This document shows, in pieces, positions 8,472-16,149 of a DNA stretch of 64,000 bases. A program made the position numbers and the translations under genes. The notes beneath the pieces were generated by a model. It made no database searches, was not told the origin of the DNA, and saw nothing but the letters and a program-made list of their open reading frames with translations. This stretch comes from Arthrobacter sp. B6 (GTDB taxonomy: Bacteria > Actinomycetota > Actinomycetes > Actinomycetales > Micrococcaceae): the NCBI RefSeq assembly GCF_001663775.1, contig NZ_KV467168.1, positions 980,460-1,044,459 on the forward strand, in the 5' to 3' direction. The stretch's first letter is position 1; each line of letters begins with the position of its first letter.

Positions 8472-9857
8472 TCAGGCTCCGATCAGGCGGGCGGCCAGGT
8501 AGCCTTCCACCTTGTCCAGCGACACGCGTTCCTGGGTCATGGTGTCGCGCTCGCGGATGGTTACGGCGTGGTCATCGAGGGTGTCGAAGTCCACGGTGAT
8601 GCAGAACGGCGTCCCGATCTCATCCTGGCGGCGGTAGCGTCGGCCGATCGCTCCGGCGTCGTCGAAATCGATGTTCCAGTTCTTGCGCAGCTGGGCGCCC
8701 AGGTCCTTCGCCTTGGGCGACAGGTCCTCGTTGCGGCTCAGCGGCAGCACGGCCGCCTTGACCGGGGCCAGGCGTGGGTCAAGCTTCAGGACGGTGCGGA
8801 CGTCGACGCCGCCCTTGGCATTGGGTGCCTCGTCTTCGGTGTAGGCATCGATCAGGAATGCCATGAACGAGCGGGTGAGGCCGGCGGCGGGCTCGATCAC
8901 GTACGGCGTGTAGCGCTCGTTGGTGGCCTGGTTGAAGTAGCTCAGGTCCGTGCCGGACGCCTTGGCGTGGGTGGAGAGGTCAAAGTCGGTGCGGTTGGCG
9001 ATGCCCTCCAGCTCGCCCCATTCCGAGCCCTGGAAGCCGAAGCGGTATTCGATGTCGGTGGTGCCCTTGGAGTAGTGGCTGAGCTTCTCCAGCGGGTGCT
9101 CGAAGAACCGCAGGTTATCTTCCCGGATGCCCAGTCCGGTGTACCAGGACATGCGCTCCTTCATCCAGTACTGGTGCCACTCTTCATCCGTGCCGGGTTC
9201 GACGAAGAATTCCATTTCCATCTGCTCGAATTCACGCGTGCGGAAGATGAAGTTTCCGGGGGTGATCTCGTTGCGGAAGGACTTGCCGATCTGGCCGATG
9301 CCGAACGGCGGTTTCTTCCGGGAGGTGGTCAGGACGTTGTTGAAGTTCACAAAGATGCCCTGGGCGGTTTCCGGTCGCAGGTAGTGCAGGCCCTCGTCGC
9401 TGGCCACCGGGCCGAGGAAGGTCTTCAGCAGGCCGGAGAACTCCTGGGGCTCTGTCCATTCACCGCGGGTGCCGCAGTTGGCGCAGGCGATGTCCTTGAG
9501 GCCGTTTTCGGCCGGGCGGCCTTTCTTTTCCTCGTACTCTTCCTCGAGGTGGTCCGCGCGATAGCGCTTGTGGCAGGACAAGCACTCCACCAGCGGATCG
9601 GAGAAAACCTCGACGTGGCCGGAGGCTTCCCAAACCTGGCGGGGCAGGATGACGGAGGAGTCCAGGCCCACCACGTCCTCGCGGCCGCGGACCATTGACT
9701 GCCACCACTGCCGCTTGATGTTTTCCTTCAGCTCGGCACCAAGGGGCCCGTAATCCCAGGCAGAACGCGAACCACCGTAGATCTCACCGGCCTGGAACAC
9801 GAAGCCCCTCCGCTTGGAGAGGGAGATGACCTGGTCGAGGACGGATTTTGGTGCCAT
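8472..9857 (-). CDS. glyS: glycine--tRNA ligase (alpha2 type)
   Basis: Class II synthetase of 461 aa that charges tRNA-Gly. A zinc-binding insertion is visible ([14 protein letters not shown] and CANCGTRG). The motif 2 region is [19 protein letters not shown], and the motif 3 region is [17 protein letters not shown]. The C-terminal anticodon-binding domain contains [23 protein letters not shown] sequence. The length fits the single-chain bacterial/eukaryotic-like GlyRS, not the two-subunit GlyQS form. Start is ATG at 9857 with a GGAG motif eight bases upstream. Confidence 0.97.
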   Translation of the reverse strand: MAPKSVLDQVISLSKRRGFVFQAGEIYGGSRSAWDYGPLGAELKENIKRQWWQSMVRGREDVVGLDSSVILPRQVWEASGHVEVFSDPLVECLSCHKRYRADHLEEEYEEKKGRPAENGLKDIACANCGTRGEWTEPQEFSGLLKTFLGPVASDEGLHYLRPETAQGIFVNFNNVLTTSRKKPPFGIGQIGKSFRNEITPGNFIFRTREFEQMEMEFFVEPGTDEEWHQYWMKERMSWYTGLGIREDNLRFFEHPLEKLSHYSKGTTDIEYRFGFQGSEWGELEGIANRTDFDLSTHAKASGTDLSYFNQATNERYTPYVIEPAAGLTRSFMAFLIDAYTEDEAPNAKGGVDVRTVLKLDPRLAPVKAAVLPLSRNEDLSPKAKDLGAQLRKNWNIDFDDAGAIGRRYRRQDEIGTPFCITVDFDTLDDHAVTIRERDTMTQERVSLDKVEGYLAARLIGA

Positions 9858-10003
9858 GGTGGAACTCCAATTTCTACAGGGCCGCTGGGTGCGGTCCGCG
9901 GTTTATCTGGCCCCGGGTCACCGTTGGCGAAACACCTCTGGTGGCCGTGCGGGGCGGGCGAAGGAAACTTTGCAGAAAGCTGCGTGTCCTAGCCTACCGG
10001 CCA

Positions 10004-11002
10004 CTACCTCCGGAAGGCGCCCCGGGGCCAGGGCAGTGTGGCCAGGATGATGGCTGCCAGTGTGAGGACGGTGCCCAGGACCGTGGCGGGCTCCACAATC
10101 GACCCGGGAGCGGGCACCAGGAGGTCAAGGCCGAGGGAGCCAAGCAGCTGCCCGGCGATCATGCCAAGGCCCGTTACCAGGACCCCGAGGCTGCGGACCA
10201 GGAGTGCACCAAGCCCGATGAACACGCAGCCCATTGGCCCGCCCAGGTAGTACCACCACTCCCCCGGCAACGGGCTTCCCGGCCCGGCCACGGCGACCTT
10301 GACGCCCCATGCGGCCCACAGCACCACGGTGCCGGCCACAAAGTTGACCAGCGTGGCTGCGATGGGCGTGCCGTAGTGGACTGTGGCGGTTCCGTTCATG
10401 GCCTGCTGGAAGCTCATCAGCAATCCCGCGAGCACGGGCAGCAGGAGCGGCACCAGCAAAGTGGTGGAGTCGCCGCCGGACGCTGTACCGGACCCGGCGC
10501 CCGCGGCGAACCGCGGCGACACGGCCCATGCGACGGCGGCAATGGTGAGGATGCAGCCGATCATCCGGATCCCGGTCACCGGCTTCTTGCCGGCAGGGCC
10601 GATGCCCAGCCGGTCCACCAGAAGGCCACTCATCGTTTGGCCGGTCACGGTGGCCACGGTGAACAGGGCAACACCCAGGAGGCCGACCGTGAAGGACTGC
10701 GCAAAGACAAACAGCGCCCCGATCCCGCCGGCCATGACGTACACCGGCGGGAAGGCACGGCTTCGGACAGCGGGAAGAATCCTCGCCAGGCCGGCGCGCC
10801 CGTTGGGCAGGACCAGCGAAATGAGCACCATCAGGACCAGGCCTGTGCTGAAACTCACCACGGACGCGGCGATTCCGTCGTTGAGCCGTGCACCGAGGGC
10901 CCCGTTGATCCGGCCCTGGACGGGAATGGCAAGCCCTGCTCCGACTGCCAACGGGAGACCTGCGAACAACGGCAGCCGGGGGGTGTGGGTCATTGAATCC
11001 AC
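10004..11002 (-). CDS. DMT-superfamily transporter (YdcZ/DUF606-like)
   Basis: An integral membrane protein of 332 aa with about ten hydrophobic helices in two similar halves, typical of two fused DUF606 units. Each half carries a Gly/Asn-rich entry: QGRINGALGARL near residue 30 and QQAMNGTATVHYGTPIAATLVNF near residue 195. ATG at 11002 or 10993 (M-D-S-M-T-H) could be the start. It diverges from the small S4 gene. The substrate is unknown. Confidence 0.85.
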   Translation of the reverse strand: MDSMTHTPRLPLFAGLPLAVGAGLAIPVQGRINGALGARLNDGIAASVVSFSTGLVLMVLISLVLPNGRAGLARILPAVRSRAFPPVYVMAGGIGALFVFAQSFTVGLLGVALFTVATVTGQTMSGLLVDRLGIGPAGKKPVTGIRMIGCILTIAAVAWAVSPRFAAGAGSGTASGGDSTTLLVPLLLPVLAGLLMSFQQAMNGTATVHYGTPIAATLVNFVAGTVVLWAAWGVKVAVAGPGSPLPGEWWYYLGGPMGCVFIGLGALLVRSLGVLVTGLGMIAGQLLGSLGLDLLVPAPGSIVEPATVLGTVLTLAAIILATLPWPRGAFRR

Positions 11003-11026
11003 CCTACTTCAGGCATCATTGCTTGT

Positions 11027-11260
11027 ATGAGCACCCCGGACATTGAAGAGATCCCCATCCGCGACAGCATGATCCGCCTCGGCCAGCTCCTGAAGCTCGC
11101 CAACCTGGTGGAGGACGGCGTGGAGGCAGCCGAGCTGGTCAAGAACGGGCTCGTGAAGGTCAATGGGGATATCGATGACCGCCGCGGCCGCCAGCTGCAC
11201 CACGGCGATACCGTCACCGTCAACGGGCAAACCGTGAAAGTGGTTGCCCCCGGGGCCTGA
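11027..11260 (+). CDS. RNA-binding S4 domain protein (YaaA/RlbA type)
   Basis: A 77-aa protein that is essentially one S4 domain. The pattern is IRLGQLLKLANLVEDGVEAAELVKNG followed by VKVNGDIDDRRGRQLHHGDTV, the helix-loop-strand unit that binds structured RNA in ribosomal S4, tyrosyl-tRNA synthetase and heat-shock Hsp15-like proteins; the quoted stretches are adjacent but separate motifs. No good ribosome site precedes the ATG, so the mRNA may be leaderless, which is common in actinobacteria. The role is probably in ribosome or tRNA handling but cannot be fixed from sequence. Confidence 0.85.
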   Translation: MSTPDIEEIPIRDSMIRLGQLLKLANLVEDGVEAAELVKNGLVKVNGDIDDRRGRQLHHGDTVTVNGQTVKVVAPGA

Positions 11261-11275
11261 CCTCCCGGCAAAGGT

Positions 11276-11334
11276 GGACGGGCCGTGGGCGGGCGAAGCG
11301 CAGGTGCAGCCCGCCGCCGTCGTCCCTACTTTTT
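11276..11334. terminator. hairpin terminator between convergent genes
   Basis: GGACG and GGGCGGGC (11276-11294) pair with GCCCGCC and CGTCC (about 11308-11325). A short T-run (11331-11334) follows on the plus strand. It lies between the S4 gene and the convergent hydrolase, whose TAG stop is at 11326-11328. Confidence 0.55.
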
Positions 11335-11985
11335 CAGTACCTCATGCGTCAGGAACTCGGAGACGTGCCCGATTTCCTGCTGGTTGATGCCATGCCACAT
11401 GCCCGTGTACAGCACTTTGGTGAGTTTGACGTGCTTGCGGACCCAGCCCATGGTGAAGTCGATCTTGTCGGGCGTGATCACCGGGTCCTGCTGGTCACGG
11501 CCCCAGAACATCGGGATGCTGCCGTCCAGTTCCGCGTCGCGGAACGTGGGGTCACCGTCCGCGTCCACGGCAAAGCCGGAAAGCCCGACGACGGCGGCGA
11601 AGTCCGTGGGCCGCTGCCGCAGCAGCGTGGTGGCCATGGCCATGCCCATGGAGAAGCCGAGCAACGTCACCGAGGGGTGGCCCACCCTGATGGTGTCGAT
11701 CCAGTCCAGCACATAGCCGGAGGCCTTCTTTACGGCGTCCAGGGAGTAGTCGATCGAAGCCGTCAGCGGGAACCAGGTGAAGCCCGGTCCCATGGCCATC
11801 GGGGCACGCACCGAAGCCACCGCAAAGTCCGCGGGCAGCATGTCCGCCAGGCTCAGGAGATCCTGCTCGTTCGCACCGTACCCGTGCAGCAGCACCAGCA
11901 ACGGCTTTCCGTCGCGCTGGTCCTCGGGGTGGGACCACAAAACAACAGGGGCAGGAAATACTTCGGCTTCAGTCATGGTTTCCAT
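11326..11985 (-). CDS. alpha/beta hydrolase of the phospholipase/carboxylesterase family
   Basis: About 219 aa. The order is LVLLHGYGANEQDLLSLA (oxyanion region), GFSMGMAMA (nucleophile Ser), then a probable acid in GRDQQDPVI and a His in MWHGINQQE, matching the Abhydrolase_2 carboxylesterase family. I chose the start at 11985 (M-E-T-M-T-E-A-E); the next Met is at 11976. The frame is open up to 12087, but that would run over the divergent GDSL gene and its promoter. No signal peptide. The natural ester is unknown. Confidence 0.85.
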   Translation of the reverse strand: METMTEAEVFPAPVVLWSHPEDQRDGKPLLVLLHGYGANEQDLLSLADMLPADFAVASVRAPMAMGPGFTWFPLTASIDYSLDAVKKASGYVLDWIDTIRVGHPSVTLLGFSMGMAMATTLLRQRPTDFAAVVGLSGFAVDADGDPTFRDAELDGSIPMFWGRDQQDPVITPDKIDFTMGWVRKHVKLTKVLYTGMWHGINQQEIGHVSEFLTHEVLKK

Positions 11986-11992
11986 TCTTACA

Positions 11993-12025
11993 GTTACCCA
12001 ACGGTAACAACCTACGTTGGCGTAG
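11993..12025. promoter_or_regulatory. pair of palindromic operator-like sites
   Basis: Two adjacent perfect palindromes share the same design: GTTACC-CAAC-GGTAAC (11993-12008) and CTACG-TTGG-CGTAG (12012-12025), with centres 18 bp apart. They occupy the 68-bp gap between divergent starts at 11985 and 12054, a good position for one regulator controlling both genes. The protein that binds is unknown. Confidence 0.5.
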
Positions 12026-12053
12026 CTTGAGACCGAACAGGCAGGATAGGACC

Positions 12054-12923
12054 GTGAGTGAAGCCAGAGCCATGCAGACACCGCCATCCGCCGTGGAATC
12101 CCATCCCTGGACCCGTTATGTGGCCATGGGTGATTCCTTCACGGAGGGCATCGGCGATCCCGAACCGTCGAGCCCGGGCGGATACCGGGGCTGGGCGGAC
12201 CGTGTCGCGGAGGAACTGGGCCGCGGCCAGCAGGATTTTGCGTATGCCAACCTTGCCGTGCGCGGCAGGCTCCTCCAGCAGGTCGTGGACCAGCAGCTTG
12301 CCCCGTGCCTTGCCCTGAAGCCTGACCTGGTGACGCTTTCGGCCGGCGGCAACGACCTCATCCGGCCCGGCGGCGACCCCGATGCCCTCGCGGAAAAACT
12401 CGATTCTGTGGTTCAGATCCTGGGCATGGGCGGGGCCACGGTGGTGCTCTTCAACGGCCCCGACACCGGCTCTTCGGTTCTGGGCCGGGTCCGCAGCAAG
12501 GTGGCCATCTACAACGAAAACCTCCGGACTGTGGCGGCACGGCATGACGCCATCATCGCCGATATGTGGTCCCTGCGGCAGCTCAGCGACCCGCAAATGT
12601 GGGACGAGGACAGGCTCCATTTCTCGCCCCTGGGCCACCACACCATCGCGGCCATGGTCCTGGACTCGCTCAACGTCAGCCACACCTTGGAGCCCCTGCA
12701 ACCCAAGCCGCTGCCGCCGCGCACCTGGCGCGAAGCCCGCACCGGTGACCTCGTATGGGCGCGCGAATACTTTGTGCCATGGGTAGTGCGGCGGCTGCGC
12801 AACCGCTCCTCCGGAGACGGCATCACCGCAAAGCGTCCGACGCCGGGACCCGTGTTTGGCCCCGGTGTCCCCCTGGGGTCCGGCGAAGGTCCGCTCGGCA
12901 GCACCGGCGCGGTCCGGCACTAG
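12054..12923 (+). CDS. SGNH/GDSL-type hydrolase
   Basis: A 289-aa esterase-like protein. Block I is YVAMGDSFTEGIGDP (nucleophile Ser), block III is SAGGNDLIRPGG, and block V is EDRLHFSPLGHHTIA with the catalytic Asp and His. There is no clear signal peptide, so a cytoplasmic or membrane-near esterase is likely. The GTG at 12054 is favoured: GGATAGG precedes it, and the longer frame from 12027 would enter the operator-like palindromes. The C-terminal 60 residues are Pro/Arg/Gly-rich. Confidence 0.88.
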   Translation: MSEARAMQTPPSAVESHPWTRYVAMGDSFTEGIGDPEPSSPGGYRGWADRVAEELGRGQQDFAYANLAVRGRLLQQVVDQQLAPCLALKPDLVTLSAGGNDLIRPGGDPDALAEKLDSVVQILGMGGATVVLFNGPDTGSSVLGRVRSKVAIYNENLRTVAARHDAIIADMWSLRQLSDPQMWDEDRLHFSPLGHHTIAAMVLDSLNVSHTLEPLQPKPLPPRTWREARTGDLVWAREYFVPWVVRRLRNRSSGDGITAKRPTPGPVFGPGVPLGSGEGPLGSTGAVRH

Positions 12924-12964
12924 CGGCGGCCCCGGACCGGGCAGCGGGCAACAGGGCAGCGGAA

Positions 12965-14161
12965 ATGGAACCGGACGCTGTGGTGCGGCTGCGGCTTCAG
13001 TCCCAGATGCTCCGTGGACCCGCAGCGGCATCTCCCGAGGTTGCGCTGCAGCGGCTGCTCGCCGTTCAGGCGCAGGAATTTCCCTATGCGCGCTGGAGCC
13101 TGGCCCAGCGCGCCTCGCCCCACGAACTGTCCGGAGGCTCGGCCGGTTCTGCGGCTCCTGCCCCTGGCACCACTGCCGCGGAGATCGAGGAAGCGGTGGC
13201 CGACGGCCGGATCCTGCGCACGCATATCCTCCGGCCCACCTGGCATTTTGTCCACCGGGACGATCTCCGCTGGCTGCTTGCCCTGTCCGCGCCGCGGCTC
13301 CATCAAGGCAATGCGGGCATGTACCGCCGCACCGGGATTGACGCCGCCACTGCCGCCCGGAGCGCGCAGGTCCTGGCGGGGGCGGTCGCAGGCGGAATCC
13401 ACCTGACCCGGGAGCAGCTCGCGGCCAGGCTGCAGGATGCCGGATACGCGGGAAAAGGACTGGAACTTGCCTACCTGATCATGCACGCCGAAATCAGCGG
13501 CGTCCTGGTGAGCGGGTCACCGGTGCGGAGCCGGGGCGGCGCGCTGAAGCAAACGTACGCCCTCTTTGACGAGCGGGTCCCTGCCGGACCGAAGGTGGCG
13601 CCGACCAGGCCGGAGGCGCTGGCAGAACTTGCCCGGCGCTATTTCACGAGCCGCGGCCCCGCAACGGTCAAGGACTGCGCCGACTGGTCAGGGCTGACGA
13701 TGGCCGAAGTCCGGCAGGGCCTGCTCCTCGCCATGGACCGGGATCCGGACGGCCTCGGCACGGCGGCGATTGACGGCGTCGTACTCTATTACGGCTACGG
13801 CGCAGGAACGGACGTTGGTGCCGACACCCGGGTGGCTCCTGCCCACGCGGGGCCCCGGATCGACCTGATCCAGTGCTACGACGAATACGTGATGGGCTAC
13901 TCGGCAACGAGGTACTACCTGGGCGGCAGCGCTCCGGCGTTTCCTGAGGACGGAGCCCCCATGCACCTGGTGCTGCTGGACGGGCGGATGGTTGGCTCCT
14001 GGCGGCACACCCTGCGTCCCGGCCGGTGCGAATTGGACATCCGCCTGTCCGGTTCCGTTGATCCGGCACCAGGCCCGGGGCTGGACGCCGCCGTGGGAGA
14101 CGCCGTGGACAGGTACGGGGCATTCCTGGGCATCCCGGCCGTCCGTGTGTTCCGGGGCTAA
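12965..14161 (+). CDS. winged-helix DNA-binding domain protein (HTH_42/AlkZ-like)
   Basis: About 398 aa. The order fits the HTH_42 or YcaQ/AlkZ-like family: N-terminal RLRLQSQMLRGPA, then LQRLLAVQAQEFPYARWSL, then ILRTHILRPTWHFVHRDDLRW, and the C-terminal FRG ending. Family members include DNA glycosylases that unhook interstrand crosslinks; others have no proven activity. I start at the ATG at 12965, shortly after the GDSL stop; the frame is open further upstream to 12755, but that part lies inside the GDSL gene. It may be co-transcribed with the GDSL hydrolase. Confidence 0.78.
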   Translation: MEPDAVVRLRLQSQMLRGPAAASPEVALQRLLAVQAQEFPYARWSLAQRASPHELSGGSAGSAAPAPGTTAAEIEEAVADGRILRTHILRPTWHFVHRDDLRWLLALSAPRLHQGNAGMYRRTGIDAATAARSAQVLAGAVAGGIHLTREQLAARLQDAGYAGKGLELAYLIMHAEISGVLVSGSPVRSRGGALKQTYALFDERVPAGPKVAPTRPEALAELARRYFTSRGPATVKDCADWSGLTMAEVRQGLLLAMDRDPDGLGTAAIDGVVLYYGYGAGTDVGADTRVAPAHAGPRIDLIQCYDEYVMGYSATRYYLGGSAPAFPEDGAPMHLVLLDGRMVGSWRHTLRPGRCELDIRLSGSVDPAPGPGLDAAVGDAVDRYGAFLGIPAVRVFRG

Positions 14162-14193
14162 GCTGGAAGGACACACATGAGAGGCGCTACACC

Positions 14194-14691
14194 GTGAACA
14201 GCTTGTTCTTCTGGATCATCGTTTTGTCGTTCCTGATTCCGATGGCGATGCGGATGTACCGGAAATCCGTCAACCGGCGGAACCAGGAGCAAAGTTTCTC
14301 CGGTCGCTACCCAGACCAGTTCCCGGGCGGCGGCCAGTTCCCCGGGCCGCAGAGCCGGCAACCGCGTGACGGCTACACCCAGCAGGATTACATGAGCGGC
14401 GGCTTCCGCCAGATCAACGGCCCGCAGCCCCTGCCGCCCAGCCAGCCGCTGCCGCCCATGATGCCGGTGCCGCGCGCAGACGACCAGCAGTTCCCGCCAT
14501 ACGGCCAGCCAGTGCCGGGCCAGGGAGCGGAGGCACCGCAACAGCCAGCCGCCCCTGCAACTCCCCCGCCGCCGTCGGCCCCGCAGGGCTACCGGGCCCG
14601 CAAGCTCGCCGAACTGGACCAGCAGTACAGCAACGGCGAGATGGCCGTGGATGAATACATGAAACGTCGCTCCGAAATCATGGACGGCTAG
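14194..14691 (+). CDS. membrane-anchored SHOCT-domain protein
   Basis: A 165-aa protein with one N-terminal membrane segment (LFFWIIVLSFLIPMAMRMY, residues about 3-21). A long Pro/Gln-rich linker follows, then a C-terminal SHOCT motif: RKLAELDQQYSNGEMAVDEY. SHOCT units are short helical hairpins often found at the end of membrane-bound proteins, with no defined activity. GTG start at 14194, 32 bp after the winged-helix gene. The 116 bp between its stop and the convergent metX stop hold only a short CCCCG-N7-CGGGG hairpin. Confidence 0.75.
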   Translation: MNSLFFWIIVLSFLIPMAMRMYRKSVNRRNQEQSFSGRYPDQFPGGGQFPGPQSRQPRDGYTQQDYMSGGFRQINGPQPLPPSQPLPPMMPVPRADDQQFPPYGQPVPGQGAEAPQQPAAPATPPPPSAPQGYRARKLAELDQQYSNGEMAVDEYMKRRSEIMDG

Positions 14692-14807
14692 CCAGCCGGA
14701 CCCCGCCAGGCAGCGTAAACTTTTGCGGCCAACTCCCCGGATGCTGCGGGGCGCCTCCGCCTGCCTGCGCGTTCAGCCGCGGTCGTTGTACAGGAAGACG
14801 TTTGAGG

Positions 14808-15923
14808 TCAGACCAGGAAGGACTGGCGGAGCTGGCCGCCCAGCTGGCCGATCTCAGTCAGGAAGCCGTCGTGGCCAATGGGCGCTTCAATGACGTGGAC
14901 GTCCACGTCGCCGGGAAGGGCAGCAGCGAGCTCCAGCGACTGTGACGGGAAGTAGAGCCGGTCCGAGTCCACCGCGGCCACAAAGAATTTTGCGGTGGTC
15001 CGGGCCAGGGTTTCGTCGAGCGGGCCCCTCCCCCGGCAGACGTCGTGGCTCATGAGGGCCTCGGTGATGGCGATGTAGCTGTTGGCGTCAAAGCGGCGGA
15101 CGAGCTTGCTGCCCTGGTGGTCCAGGTAGCTCTCCACCTGGTAGCGGCCGCGGTCCCCCAGGGCGGCTGCCAGCAGGGGCGTTTCGGCAGCCTGCGCCGT
15201 CCGTCCGAACCGCCCGTCGAACTCCTGCGCTGACCGGTACGTGATGTGGGCGATCCGCCGCGCCAGGGCCAGCCCGTCCTCCGGGAAGGGTCCGCCGTAG
15301 TAGTCGCCGTCATTGAAGTTGGCGTCCTGGCGAATGGCGAGCGTCTGCGCCTGCGCGAAGGCAATCTGCTCGGCGGTGCTGGCTGCCCCGATGGAGACCA
15401 CGGCACAGCGCTTTACCCGGTCCGGGAAGGTCACAGCCCATTCCAGGGCCCGGGCACCGCCCAAGGATCCACCGAGCACCGCGTACCAGCTGCCGATGCC
15501 CAGCTGGTCTGCCAGCACGGCCTCTGCAACGGTACTGTCGCGGAGGGTCACCAGGGGAAAGCGTGACCCCCACGGCTGCCCGTCAGGAGCAGGAGAGGAC
15601 GGCCCGGTAGAACCGTAGCAGCCGCCAACAATGTTGATGGACACCACAAAAAACTTGTTCGTGTCCACGGGGGCACCCGGCCCGGCCAGCTGCTCCCACC
15701 AGCCTGGCTCGTCGCTGTCTCCCCGCGTCACGTGGGTACTGCCTGTCAGGGCGTGCTCAATGAGGACCGCATTGGAGCCGTCCTCATTGAGCGTTCCCCA
15801 CGTTTCATAGGCCAGCGTGACCTCGGGCAGGTAACCGCCCGCTTCCAGTTCAAGTCCGCCGATGCCGGCGTAACGGACCACGCCGTGTTCGGGTACTGCA
15901 GTACGGGAGACGGTAATCGTCAT
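14808..15923 (-). CDS. metX: homoserine O-acetyltransferase
   Basis: Alpha/beta-hydrolase-fold acyltransferase of 371 aa that makes O-acetylhomoserine, the precursor for direct sulfhydrylation to methionine. Key elements: LIEHALTGSTHV (oxyanion), VVSINIVGGCYGSTGP, nucleophile elbow VLGGSLGGARALEW, then SDRLYFPSQ (acid) and a His in PIGHDGFLTE. The start at 15923 (M-T-I-T-V-S) has AGAGG at good distance; the frame is open to 16043, but that would cross the riboswitch. No metY lies beside it in this window. Confidence 0.95.
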   Translation of the reverse strand: MTITVSRTAVPEHGVVRYAGIGGLELEAGGYLPEVTLAYETWGTLNEDGSNAVLIEHALTGSTHVTRGDSDEPGWWEQLAGPGAPVDTNKFFVVSINIVGGCYGSTGPSSPAPDGQPWGSRFPLVTLRDSTVAEAVLADQLGIGSWYAVLGGSLGGARALEWAVTFPDRVKRCAVVSIGAASTAEQIAFAQAQTLAIRQDANFNDGDYYGGPFPEDGLALARRIAHITYRSAQEFDGRFGRTAQAAETPLLAAALGDRGRYQVESYLDHQGSKLVRRFDANSYIAITEALMSHDVCRGRGPLDETLARTTAKFFVAAVDSDRLYFPSQSLELAAALPGDVDVHVIEAPIGHDGFLTEIGQLGGQLRQSFLV

Positions 15924-15944
15924 GTGGAGACCTCTTCTTCGCGC

Positions 15945-16054
15945 TTGCCTGCCGTCAAGTGACCGGCAGGCCAGGTCTTCACCCGGGGCACCCCGCCGCG
16001 GAAGGAGGGTTGCCGGCCAGCAAGCCGGGGCTGTCGCTGGCACTCATGACCTCA
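15945..16054 (-). promoter_or_regulatory. SAM-IV-type riboswitch controlling metX
   Basis: On the minus strand the aptamer closes with a P1 stem AGGTC (16048-16052) and GACCT (15973-15977). Inside are the SAM-binding core features CATGAGTGCCAGCG, then GCCCCGGC...GCTGGCCGGC AACC, and GGGTGCCCCGGGTGA. A further hairpin, CCTGCCG paired with CGGCAGG (about 15947-15969), follows P1 as in SAM-IV rather than SAM-I. SAM-IV is known from actinomycetes upstream of methionine genes; here it ends about 22 bp before the metX ATG, fitting translational control. A possible -10 (TACACT) lies just upstream of the aptamer. Confidence 0.85.
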
Positions 16055-16149
16055 TCCGAGTGTACGAAACCAGCCCCGGGTATGGCCAAGAGTGTGACTG
16101 GTTATGACTTGTTGATACGAGTTTTCCTTCCGTCAGAAGGACTTTTTGC

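Noticed and set aside
14692..14807. Terminator between SHOCT gene and metX
   Set aside because: Only short stems (CCCCG/CGGGG and a distant CAGGCAG/CTGCCTG) are visible, too weak to call.
15924..16043. N-terminal extension of metX
   Set aside because: It would run through the riboswitch aptamer, and the family begins at M-T-I-T-V.
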